64,000 nucleotides of DNA, from positions 112,235 to 176,234 of the forward strand of contig JAHDWJ010000012.1 in assembly GCA_023384415.1 (NCBI GenBank), written 5' to 3'. The stretch's first letter is position 1. Every line of letters begins with the position of its first letter. Positions 27,115 to 35,072 of the stretch are shown here, piece by piece. Source of the stretch: Anaerolineae bacterium. Lineage in GTDB: Bacteria; Chloroflexota; Anaerolineae; Promineifilales; Promineifilaceae. The position numbers and the translations under genes were made by a program. The notes beneath the pieces are model-generated. The model saw nothing but the letters and a program-made list of their open reading frames with translations, ran no database searches and was not told where the DNA came from.

Positions 27115-28800
27115 TTAATTTTTCATCCTGGCCAGCAGAGCCATCAGCTTTTCGTTGCCGCCGGCAGGCGGCCGCCACTCCACCTGCACCGCCTCAGCCC
27201 CCTGACCGATGAGGCTGTCATAGAAGGATTCGACACCGACATTCAAAGCGACCAAAGGTGAGGAAAGGGTGATTGGTGTATGGGGGTATTGGTTATGGAT
27301 GGTGAGGTGACGGGTGATGTGGAGCAAGGCTTCGGTGGGGTGGCGGAAGAGGGTGGCGTTTGCGGCCGCGAACTGTTCCATCTGCTTATTCACATCTTGC
27401 GGGTCCCCGTCCGTGCCGATGATGAGTACCACTACGGCAAGGTCAGGTCGGTTTTGTTTAACAGCGGCGATGGCCGGGGCCAATTCATAGGCCGGGTCAG
27501 GATGTGCCCCTTCACCTAATACCACATCCAGGTAGATCAGACCGGTTTCCGGGTCGGCAGCTTCCTGGCGTAACCGGCGCAGGCGTAAATCATTGTCCAT
27601 CATTGGGTGCAGTCGCCCCTGGGTAAAAATATCCTCGCCCAAATCAAGGATGGTGTGCCCCTGGCTGACCAATGGGTCGGCCAGTTTTTGCTCAGGGGTG
27701 ATGGGCACATTGCTGAACAGCGGCGATAACACCGCCTGCAATCCTAGCACGGCTTCGTAGGCCAGGGTGCCGCCGGAGAAGAGGCCGCGCAAAAAACGAG
27801 GCTGGGGACTGGAGACTAAAGACTGGTTAGTTGCAAATCTCCAATCTTCAGTCCCCAGTCTCCTGGTCGCAACGGCCAATTCCGCCGCCTCCGCCAACGT
27901 CGTGGCAAAAAACAGATTGCCTAACTGCCGGGCGGGGGGTGGGTAGCCGATGAAGTTGATGATGACCGGTTTGTTGATTTGCTGTGCGGCCGCAACCAGC
28001 CCCGTCACTACCTGAGGGGCAGGCGGCTTGGAGATAAGCACAATCACCTCGGTGTCTGGGTCGTGGGCCAGAAACTGTAATCCCTGGTGGGTGGTGATGG
28101 CCCCTACTTCGGCCTTAAGATCGCGGCCGCCGGTGCCAAACGCCTGGGAGATGCCCCCACCCAGGTTGTGGATGTGGCTGCTGACCGCCTGGAGACCTGT
28201 TCCGGCGGCGGCAACCAGACCGATGCGGCCGCGGCGCACTCGATTGGCAAACCCTAACCCCACGCCGTTGATGATGGCTGTACCGCAATCCGGCCCCATC
28301 ACCAACAGCCCCTTGTCGCGGGCGGTCTGTTTCAGTTGGATTTCGTCGGCCAGAGAGACGTTGTCGCTGTAGAGAAAAACATGTTTGCCCAGGTCTAGAG
28401 CGTCACGGGCGACCCCGGCAGCAAAACGGCCCGGTACGGAGACGAGTACCCATTGGGCCTGGGGGAGTTGTTTCGCGGCCGCGGCCAGACTTTTAGGGCG
28501 GAAGGTTTGGCTAGTACTGGTCCGGCGGCGTTGTAGGAGTTCATTGACTTGGGAGAGGGCATGAGCTGCGGCCGCGCTGTCTTCCCCTTTCACCACAATC
28601 AGCAAATCATCGGCTTTAGCCGTTTTAGCTTCTGGGGTGAGCAGACCACTGGCTTCCAAGAGTTCCAGGTTGGCGGGCGTGGCCATTACTACGCCAGCAT
28701 CCAACACTCCCGGCAGACCAGCTAACGCCTTCTGCAATTGCATCAGCACCACCGAATCATAATACGCCCCCGCCCGAATCTCGCTTTGAGCTACCGTCAT
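27115..28800 (-). CDS. fdrA: FdrA-like acyl-CoA synthetase-family protein
   Basis: A 561-residue protein related to succinyl-CoA synthetase alpha subunits and to FdrA, one component of oxamate carbamoyltransferase in E. coli. Seen are AGAYYDSVVLMQLQKAL, VLVSVPGRFAAGVARDAL, VMGPDCGTAIINGVGLGFAN, the CoA-ligase-like GLVAAAGTGLQAVSSHIHNLGGGISQAFGTGGRDL, and the C-terminal VSQGHTILDLGEDIFTQGRLHPMMD. The partner genes (YlbE and YlbF homologues) are not in the window, so its reaction is open. GGAG lies 8 nt before ATG 28800. A hairpin-forming repeat (27798-27862) adds about 20 residues near RRLGTEDWRFATNQSLV, absent from the family. Seven octamers are present. Confidence 0.85.
   Translation of the reverse strand: MTVAQSEIRAGAYYDSVVLMQLQKALAGLPGVLDAGVVMATPANLELLEASGLLTPEAKTAKADDLLIVVKGEDSAAAAHALSQVNELLQRRRTSTSQTFRPKSLAAAAKQLPQAQWVLVSVPGRFAAGVARDALDLGKHVFLYSDNVSLADEIQLKQTARDKGLLVMGPDCGTAIINGVGLGFANRVRRGRIGLVAAAGTGLQAVSSHIHNLGGGISQAFGTGGRDLKAEVGAITTHQGLQFLAHDPDTEVIVLISKPPAPQVVTGLVAAAQQINKPVIINFIGYPPPARQLGNLFFATTLAEAAELAVATRRLGTEDWRFATNQSLVSSPQPRFLRGLFSGGTLAYEAVLGLQAVLSPLFSNVPITPEQKLADPLVSQGHTILDLGEDIFTQGRLHPMMDNDLRLRRLRQEAADPETGLIYLDVVLGEGAHPDPAYELAPAIAAVKQNRPDLAVVVLIIGTDGDPQDVNKQMEQFAAANATLFRHPTEALLHITRHLTIHNQYPHTPITLSSPLVALNVGVESFYDSLIGQGAEAVQVEWRPPAGGNEKLMALLARMKN
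27798..27862. repeat. imperfect palindrome inserted in fdrA coding sequence
   Basis: GGCTGGGGACTGGAGACT faces AGTCCCCAGTCTCC across a loop; the words match the filler dyad at 46930-47020. The insert is read in frame. Confidence 0.7.
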
Positions 28801-28847
28801 CAAGGGTTCTCCGTATGAGGCGATTGAACCAAATCGCAAAACAAATA

Positions 28848-28905
28848 GCCACGAATTTCACGAATTATTATGTCTTCGTTCGTACTAATTCGCTAAATTC
28901 GTGGC
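28848..28905. repeat. CGAATT-type intergenic hairpin, copy 3
   Basis: GCCACGAATTTCACGAATTA (28848-28867) pairs with TAATTCGCTAAATTCGTGGC (28886-28905) with two mismatches, between fdrA and the CBS gene. Confidence 0.88.
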
Positions 28906-28939
28906 GGAAAAGTTTCTTAGTTCACCAACAAGCAATCTA

Positions 28940-29380
28940 TCAGCCATAACCACCGGTGGTGATATAGTTCGTCAACTGGTCAATCATTTGATCTTTTTCG
29001 GTCAGCATCATTTTGACTACATCCCCAATAGAGATAACCCCTACCAGGCGACCCCCATCCATCACTGGCAAGTGGCGAATACGTTTTTCAGTCATCAAGG
29101 ATATGCAATTTTCGACGGTGTGGCTGGGGGTGACAGCAAAAACACGGCTGGTCATAATCTCTTTAACGGGTGTGTTGGCTGAACTACGCCCCTGAAGGAC
29201 CACTTTCCGGGCATAATCTCGCTCAGAAAGGATGCCTCGCACAAGCCCGTCTTCTAATACTAGCACCGCCCCAATCCCTTTTTCTGCCAGTAATTGAAGC
29301 GCACTCAGAACGGTATCTTCCGGGCTAACTGCCCACACATCTTGCCCTTTGCCTCGTAAAATATCGCTTACGGTTGCCAT
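28940..29380 (-). CDS. CBS-domain pair protein
   Basis: A 146-residue stand-alone Bateman module. CBS 1: VSDILRGKGQDVWAVSPEDTVLSALQLLAEKGIGAVLVLEDGLVRGILSERDYARK in parts; CBS 2: VKEIMTSRVFAVTPSHTVENCISLMTEKRIRHLPVMDGGRLVGVISIGDVV in parts. Such proteins sense adenine nucleotides and regulate other proteins. AGGAGG lies just upstream of two adjacent ATGs; 29380 is better spaced. A TGTTATAAT extended -10 at about 29504-29512 (minus strand) is a likely promoter. Confidence 0.88.
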   Translation of the reverse strand: MATVSDILRGKGQDVWAVSPEDTVLSALQLLAEKGIGAVLVLEDGLVRGILSERDYARKVVLQGRSSANTPVKEIMTSRVFAVTPSHTVENCISLMTEKRIRHLPVMDGGRLVGVISIGDVVKMMLTEKDQMIDQLTNYITTGGYG

Positions 29381-29503
29381 CATTCCTCCTGGTATTGTGG
29401 GTGGGTATTACGTAGGGGTACGAAATACATCCTGAAATGAGTGATGTAAGCTGATTGGCTGTGATGGAAAGTACGATGGACGCGGCCGCGAATCGGTGGC
29501 GGC

Positions 29504-29512
29504 ATTATAACA
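29504..29512 (-). promoter_or_regulatory. extended -10 promoter element for the CBS gene
   Basis: TGTTATAAT (TGn plus perfect TATAAT) faces the CBS gene, with no clear -35. The leader of about 115 nt contains one octamer (29482). Confidence 0.5.
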
Positions 29513-29524
29513 CATCCTATTGGC

Positions 29525-30514
29525 TTATTGTTTGCCTAATGGCTCAAGGCTTAACACCTTTTTAGCCTGGGGGGTGTAGTGAAGCCGGTAATTTAACCCT
29601 TCAACCAGAGCGTAATACGCCTGGACAGGCACAGTGAATTCAACTCCACGAACGACATAATAAACGATAGTACTGCGCCGGGGGCCGGCCGAAACCCGCA
29701 AAGTGACTTTCCCTTCCATCCGGCTGACAATCCCATGATGCGCGTCTTGTCCGTGAGCTTTGGCCTGCCACAGTAAATAGACTCCCATGCCACCCAGGAT
29801 CAGGCTGAATATGATAATTGATCCGAGGGAGACATCTCCCCTGGTGAGCATGAAGGCCAACAGGGCCAGGATAATGAGACCCCCGGCCGCATAGAAAACC
29901 CCATCTCGGACCAACCGCTGCTTTTGTCGGGGGGAGAGTTTACGGGCGCGGTTTAGGGCCAGATCTTCTGGGGTAAAGTTAAACACACGAGCCAGCGCGG
30001 CCGCGACCGCCGCATGACCCACCAATTTATCTGGCACATCTCTACCTACCTGCCACTTCTCCGCGGAGATCAACAGGCGGCTTTGGGGTAAATAATAAAA
30101 GCGGTATGGGCCGGGCAGTAAATCAATTTTCGCCACAATCTGGAGAGGGCCAGCGGTCGTTTGGGGAATGTACCCTCTCTTGCCCGGGACAACTTCACCC
30201 AGGGTAGATGTGACTACCCCGGCGGCAATATCCCGCCGCCGTACCAGAGCTTGCCGCCACTGCCGCACCGATACTCCAACGGTAGCGGTACCGCCAAATG
30301 CCGTAATGATCAAGGCTGAGGTAGCTGTTTCCTGGGATGGGGTAGAGATGAGGGGTACAACGACCAGGCTTAACATGGCAAGCCATAACAGTGTTACCCA
30401 TATAGGCCAGGGAGTGGCCTGATTCAAAATCGTCTGCTGATGGGGGGTTAATAGCCCGGTGCGATTCACCGCGATCATCGAAGCATTCGTGAGGGGCAAG
30501 GAAACAAAGCGCAT
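29525..30514 (-). CDS. multi-pass membrane protein, paralogue 2 of a tandem pair
   Basis: A 329-residue protein I do not recognise. Two N-terminal helices (PIWVTLLWLAMLSLVVVPLI; TSALIITAFGGTATVGVSV) are followed by a cytosolic segment with LLPGPYRFYYLPQSRLLISAE and FNFTPEDLALNRARKLSPRQKQRL, two more helices (GVFYAAGGLIILALLAFML; GSIIIFSLILGGMGVYLLW), and a beta-rich end with VYYVVRGVEFTV and VLSLEP. It shares order and motifs with the gene ending at 30590, so it arose by duplication. ATG 30514 is preferred, as the upstream extension is filler sequence. Confidence 0.75.
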   Translation of the reverse strand: MRFVSLPLTNASMIAVNRTGLLTPHQQTILNQATPWPIWVTLLWLAMLSLVVVPLISTPSQETATSALIITAFGGTATVGVSVRQWRQALVRRRDIAAGVVTSTLGEVVPGKRGYIPQTTAGPLQIVAKIDLLPGPYRFYYLPQSRLLISAEKWQVGRDVPDKLVGHAAVAAALARVFNFTPEDLALNRARKLSPRQKQRLVRDGVFYAAGGLIILALLAFMLTRGDVSLGSIIIFSLILGGMGVYLLWQAKAHGQDAHHGIVSRMEGKVTLRVSAGPRRSTIVYYVVRGVEFTVPVQAYYALVEGLNYRLHYTPQAKKVLSLEPLGKQ

Positions 30515-30589
30515 GAAAGCAAGAGAAGAAGGTGTATTAGGGTATTGGTATATGAAAATCCCTAACCAATAGACCAATACACCAATATA

Positions 30590-31657
30590 CTAATAACGCC
30601 CCTCCACAGGTTCAAGACTGACAATCTCTTTGGTGCGGGGGATGTAATAGACGTGGTAGGGCAGCTTTTCGATGAAACTGTGATAAGCGGTGTGTTTGAC
30701 CTGGAACTCTTGGCCCTGGATGACATAGTAGCTGGTGGAAGAGCGGCCGCCGCGTATCTTAAACTGTATAGGGCCAGATAGGGTGGATACCTGCCCACTT
30801 AGGATGTCTATGAGGCGGGTAGCGATGTTCCACAGAGGATACCCAAAAGCAAAGAGGACAATGCCACCCAGACAAACGAATTGCCACACTTGGAACAGCC
30901 ATGAGTCGGGAATTTCTGGCTCTGTCCACCCGAACCAGTATCCGGCTACGACCAATCCAGCAAAAAAGGTAACGGCGAGCAGCATCCCCAGATAGAGGAG
31001 AATATCCAGAAAGATGCGGCCGCGCTGCCGATTCGTCAACCCCCCGGCCCGGTTCTGAGCCAGGTCTGCTTCATTAAAACGAAATGTCTGCATTAAAGCG
31101 GGCAAGGCACGAGTCAGATCTGCGGGCAGGCGGGGGATGTTGAGGGCATTGGCAACCAGATCTGCCGCATTTTGTTCAATTGATTCAGCACTGAGCAAAA
31201 AGCGGCTGCGGGGCAGAAAATAAAAGCGGTAAGGGCCGGGCAGCAGGTTAAATTTTTGTACTGGGCTTTGCAGACGGCCATCAGGAATCAACACCTCAAA
31301 TCGCTCTCCCCGGACGATCACTTCCCCATCAGCCCAAACCACCGGTCCCCTTTTGATCTCTTGCCGCTGCCGTAGACCCTTCCATATCTGCCAGCCAAAC
31401 ATGGCTGTTGTCAGCACGGCCCCGCCCCCAAAGATCAACACATAGAGAGGCATCATAAATGCAGGCAGCTGCTCTGAACCAGGCCACCAAAAAGGAAAGA
31501 GGATTAGCCCGGTAAGGATAAACCATACCAGGCAGCCCCAAAACGGCCAGGACACATAAAAAAGGAGAATTTCTTGTTGTTCAGGGGTTATGATCCCCTG
31601 CCGATTTGACGCGATCACATCAGGGTCGGTGAAAGGTAGGGTGGGATATTGGGACAT
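30590..31657 (-). CDS. multi-pass membrane protein, paralogue 1 of a tandem pair
   Basis: A 355-residue protein of the same unrecognised family as its downstream neighbour: helices near residues 35-55 and 65-85, then FNLLPGPYRFYFLPRSRFLLSAE, TFRFNEADLAQNRAGGLTNRQRGR, two central helices, and a beta-rich end SSTSYYVIQGQEFQV with EIVSLEP. The shared 'DxxLAxNRAxxL(S/T)xRQ' block precedes the central helices in both. The last conserved Leu-Glu-Pro motif suggests a compact C-terminal domain. The pair is separated by short filler ('caccaatatactaata'). Function unknown. Confidence 0.75.
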   Translation of the reverse strand: MSQYPTLPFTDPDVIASNRQGIITPEQQEILLFYVSWPFWGCLVWFILTGLILFPFWWPGSEQLPAFMMPLYVLIFGGGAVLTTAMFGWQIWKGLRQRQEIKRGPVVWADGEVIVRGERFEVLIPDGRLQSPVQKFNLLPGPYRFYFLPRSRFLLSAESIEQNAADLVANALNIPRLPADLTRALPALMQTFRFNEADLAQNRAGGLTNRQRGRIFLDILLYLGMLLAVTFFAGLVVAGYWFGWTEPEIPDSWLFQVWQFVCLGGIVLFAFGYPLWNIATRLIDILSGQVSTLSGPIQFKIRGGRSSTSYYVIQGQEFQVKHTAYHSFIEKLPYHVYYIPRTKEIVSLEPVEGRY

Positions 31658-31790
31658 GAAGCAAGAATTGCGTGTGTATTAAAAGAGCATAATGGCAAGC
31701 AAAACTATTTAAACTCTTCTATGACGAGAATGGGGTGCATTCACCCATATGCCACCTTCTTATCATGGCTATTTCACATAGATATTGGGT

Positions 31791-33089
31791 TTACCAGGGG
31801 GTGACTATCTGTTCGATCTCTTCACTCCAGTCGAGCAGGGCTTCATCGGTGTACCAGCGGCCGCAAAGCTGCAATCCCAGCGGCAGCCCTTCATAGTATC
31901 CAGCAGGGATAGTCAGAGTGGGCAGCCCGGCGTGGGTCCAAGGCAGGTTCATAATCGGATTGCCGGTACTTTCCAGGCCACGCGGGGCCGGGCCAGGTGC
32001 AGAGGGGGAGAGCCATAAATCCAGACCATAGGCATCCATGATCCTGGTTAGCTCAGCGCGAAGCCGAAATCGGCTCTGTAGCGCATCAGCCAACTGACCG
32101 ACGGTTATGGTGCGGCCGCGTTCAATATGCTCCTTGGTCTTCTCCTGGTACAACGAGGCATATTCTCCATACCATTGGGCGTGGTGCTGGGCAATCTCCC
32201 CATCCACAATCAGGGCATGACGGGCGGCAATCGCCTCAAAATCAGGCATAGCCGGCACAATCTTAATGTTATAACCAGCACGTTCTAATTTATCCACGGT
32301 AGCCCAAAAATGGACTAACCCTTCAGACGAGGTGTGTTCCAGATAAGGACCATCAGGGATACCCAACACAGGCCGGTGCTTGTCTATGACCAGATGCCAT
32401 TCGGCAATGAGGACGCTGGCGACGAGTTCGGCCCCAGCAACGGTGTTGGTGAACAAGCCAACATGGTCTAAAGAAGCAGAGAGGGGAATGATGCCAATGG
32501 TTGGCACTCGCCCATAACTGGGTTTAAAGCCAACGATGCCACAAAAAGCGGCTGGCCGGTTAATACTGCCAATCGTTTGGGTGCCCAGGGTGAGTGGGGC
32601 CAGGCCGGCGGCGACTGCGGCCGCGGAGCCGCTGCTGGAACCGCCGGGAGTATGATCCAGGTTGTGGGGGTTGCGGGTGGGGCCGGGACCAAAATAGGCA
32701 AACTCTGTGGTCACCGTTTTGCCCAAAATCAAAGCGCCTGCTTCTTTAAGCCGGGTGACACTGACAGCCTCTTTACCTTTTAATACCTCGGCGGGCACCT
32801 GACTGCCCGCCTGGGTAACAAATCCATCCACGTGGAAAATATCCTTAATACCAACAGGAATGCCAAAAAGAAGCGGCCGCGACAATGGTTCCGGAAAATG
32901 GCGCCGCAGAATGGCCGCTTCACGCCGCAGTCGAGCAAACCGCCCTTCTTCGGGCACAAACGCCAACACCTCTGGCTCGCGCTCGGCGAACATGGCTTCC
33001 AAGTGGTCTAGATACTCTTCAATGGCCAGATTTTCTGAACGCAGCCGGGCTGAAAGAGCAACTAGATTGTGGAGAGAGAAATGGTTCAT
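31791..33089 (-). CDS. amidase-signature hydrolase
   Basis: A 432-residue enzyme of the amidase signature family, hydrolysing a C-N amide bond with a Ser-cisSer-Lys triad. Lys is in FGIPVGIKDIFHVDG, the cis-Ser and nucleophile in HTPGGSSSGSAAAVAAG and GTQTIGSINRPAAFCG, followed by GFKPSYGRVPTIGIIPLSASLDHVG. The end ALPGPAPRG-like segment with GNPIMNLPWTHAGLPTLTIP fits general amidases rather than GatA, and no GatB/GatC genes are near. ATG 33089 is taken because relatives begin near LVALSARLRSENL. Substrate unknown. Confidence 0.9.
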   Translation of the reverse strand: MNHFSLHNLVALSARLRSENLAIEEYLDHLEAMFAEREPEVLAFVPEEGRFARLRREAAILRRHFPEPLSRPLLFGIPVGIKDIFHVDGFVTQAGSQVPAEVLKGKEAVSVTRLKEAGALILGKTVTTEFAYFGPGPTRNPHNLDHTPGGSSSGSAAAVAAGLAPLTLGTQTIGSINRPAAFCGIVGFKPSYGRVPTIGIIPLSASLDHVGLFTNTVAGAELVASVLIAEWHLVIDKHRPVLGIPDGPYLEHTSSEGLVHFWATVDKLERAGYNIKIVPAMPDFEAIAARHALIVDGEIAQHHAQWYGEYASLYQEKTKEHIERGRTITVGQLADALQSRFRLRAELTRIMDAYGLDLWLSPSAPGPAPRGLESTGNPIMNLPWTHAGLPTLTIPAGYYEGLPLGLQLCGRWYTDEALLDWSEEIEQIVTPW

Positions 33090-33233
33090 TGCCTTAGAGT
33101 TTATAGTCATCAGCCAAACTACACAAATGACGGGAGTATTTCCATAAATCATAAGATATAGACCTGATAGGTTTCCAAATTTAACCATTAGGCAACAGTC
33201 GGTTGAGTTTAGAGCCAGGTCATTCAATTGCTA

Positions 33234-35015
33234 TTACAGGTTATAAAACAGAAATCCGTACACGGCCATCGTTAGCACCCCATCTACCAGGCCAAAGAGA
33301 AGGATAAAGTAAAGGGGTGAGGCTATCTGTCGCTTTATGGTAAACCACCAGGCGGTGAACAAGCCGAGGAAAGTGACCAGCAGGGGGACACCCAAACGTA
33401 AAATCTCATTGAGCCACACGGGTAAAATGGGCACCCAATTGGCAAAGGGAATGATGACAAAAATATCTGGCAGGCTAAACAATTTAATTAACCAATAGAC
33501 AGTTAGAGCCAGGATTATGCTAATAACCCCACCTGTCGTTACTCTATGTTCATCCTCCCCTCGACGGAAGAAGGAACTGATTCCGGTCACAAAAACTGGC
33601 CCTATGAGCCAAATAAAAACGACCAACGGTGACAAGGCGATTCCCGAGAGCATGCCGAACAAAATGGTGCCGCTGATTCGACTCACATCCTGTCCGGAAA
33701 GGCGATTAAGGGCGGTAACGGTTTCTGGGGCGGTGGATGTAAAGTAAATTTGGAAGCCGGAAGGTGCGGCCGCTTCCAGCCAGGTCACATACAGATGATT
33801 GGTTAAATCACTGGCTAAAAAGGGAGAATGGGCCGAACGGTTAGAGAAACTTAGCAGTTGGTAAGTCGTTGGCTCACCATGCTGCCAAAACAAGAGGGCA
33901 ATTTGCCCCCGTGTTTGCCGATATTCATATTGTACCTCGGTATGATGAAAGACGATGGGGAGTTCATTGGCGGCCGCACGACCGCTGGCAATATGGTTTA
34001 GGGCGTCAGAAAAAGGGGGGCTGGTCTGGGCGAAGGGAACCCGTGACCCGGCGACAAACGTTCCCTCAGGCCAGGGCGTATAAGTCAGATCGGCTGAAGT
34101 TGGCGCTGTCAAGAGAAGGGGGGAAGATACATTTTCTGGCTGGCCTGGGGGAAAAGTAACATAACGGGTATTCACAACCCCGGCGGATGGCCCTGTTCGT
34201 ATTTCGATACTCCAAAAAAGATAAACCAGGTTGTCGTCCAGGCCAATGGTTGGCCCACGTATGATAGAGGTAGAACTGATGGGGGTCTCAATGAGAGACT
34301 TGGCCTGGTCAGGTTGGTAGGCTGCGGCCGCGTACCCGGCATAAAAAATTGTCAAACGGCTGTCGCCTGGGGGGTGATGAATCCATACCGCATGTAAACT
34401 GTTTTGCGGATCGAGGCGCAAAACCGGGGCGATTCCGGCGGCATCAACCAGGGTGGCTGCGGCCGCGACCGTCCCTCTAACCAGGCGTAAGGCATACAAA
34501 CCGGGTTCACGCCGGGGACCGGCAAACCAGATATGGGCTGTACCTTGTTGATCATAGGCCACCGCATAATACGCTACCCCCACCTGTCCCTTTGACAACG
34601 CTAGCGGCTCCCGCAAACTTTCCCCAGCTTCACTCAACCGGCTGTAATAAAGGATTTGTTCACTAAGCCAGTAAATATCCAGCCCCCCATCTTGCCAAAA
34701 CAAGCTGGGTTTATCGGGCAGTTGGAGTGAGATAGGCAAAAAAAGCTCCCAGCGGAGCGTCATATCAGGGGTGTAGGAGAGCAGATGCGGCCGCGAGGAC
34801 TCCCTATCCACGAGAAAAAAATAGCTGTTTCCCGCTTCATCGAGAGCGATGGGGGCAGGATCACCCACCTGTGTTATCCCAATAGGTTGGGCACGGCTCC
34901 ATCCAGGGGCACGAACCCACTGAGACGCGGCCGCGTTCCCCCCACAGGCAACCAAAACCCACAGACCGATTAAGCCAAGCCAACCCCCTTTCTTCTGTGC
35001 CCACTTCATAACCAT
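33234..35015 (-). CDS. lipoprotein-like sensor with propeller-type domain and C-terminal membrane helices
   Basis: A 593-residue envelope protein. The start GGWLGLIGLWVLVACGG carries a good lipobox (LVAC). Residues about 35-390 hold repeated lectin/propeller-like blades (GQVGVAYYAVAYDQQGTAHIWFAG, VLRLDPQNSLHAVWIH, LFWQHGEPTTYQLLSF, DLTNHLYVTWLEAA). The last 170 residues contain about five membrane helices, for example LSPLVVFIWLIGPVFVTGI and GGVISIILALTVYWLIKLF. This combination is not a family I recognise. A lipid-anchored start and a polytopic end would tie the sensor domain to the membrane at both sides. Confidence 0.72.
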   Translation of the reverse strand: MVMKWAQKKGGWLGLIGLWVLVACGGNAAASQWVRAPGWSRAQPIGITQVGDPAPIALDEAGNSYFFLVDRESSRPHLLSYTPDMTLRWELFLPISLQLPDKPSLFWQDGGLDIYWLSEQILYYSRLSEAGESLREPLALSKGQVGVAYYAVAYDQQGTAHIWFAGPRREPGLYALRLVRGTVAAAATLVDAAGIAPVLRLDPQNSLHAVWIHHPPGDSRLTIFYAGYAAAAYQPDQAKSLIETPISSTSIIRGPTIGLDDNLVYLFWSIEIRTGPSAGVVNTRYVTFPPGQPENVSSPLLLTAPTSADLTYTPWPEGTFVAGSRVPFAQTSPPFSDALNHIASGRAAANELPIVFHHTEVQYEYRQTRGQIALLFWQHGEPTTYQLLSFSNRSAHSPFLASDLTNHLYVTWLEAAAPSGFQIYFTSTAPETVTALNRLSGQDVSRISGTILFGMLSGIALSPLVVFIWLIGPVFVTGISSFFRRGEDEHRVTTGGVISIILALTVYWLIKLFSLPDIFVIIPFANWVPILPVWLNEILRLGVPLLVTFLGLFTAWWFTIKRQIASPLYFILLFGLVDGVLTMAVYGFLFYNL

Positions 35016-35072
35016 ACGCAGCCAGACCACTGTTCAATAAAATATCACATCATGCGTGCAGATACCCATCCA

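Noticed and set aside
31791-33089. GatA subunit of Glu-tRNA amidotransferase
   Set aside because: No gatB or gatC nearby and the C-terminal half fits general amidases.
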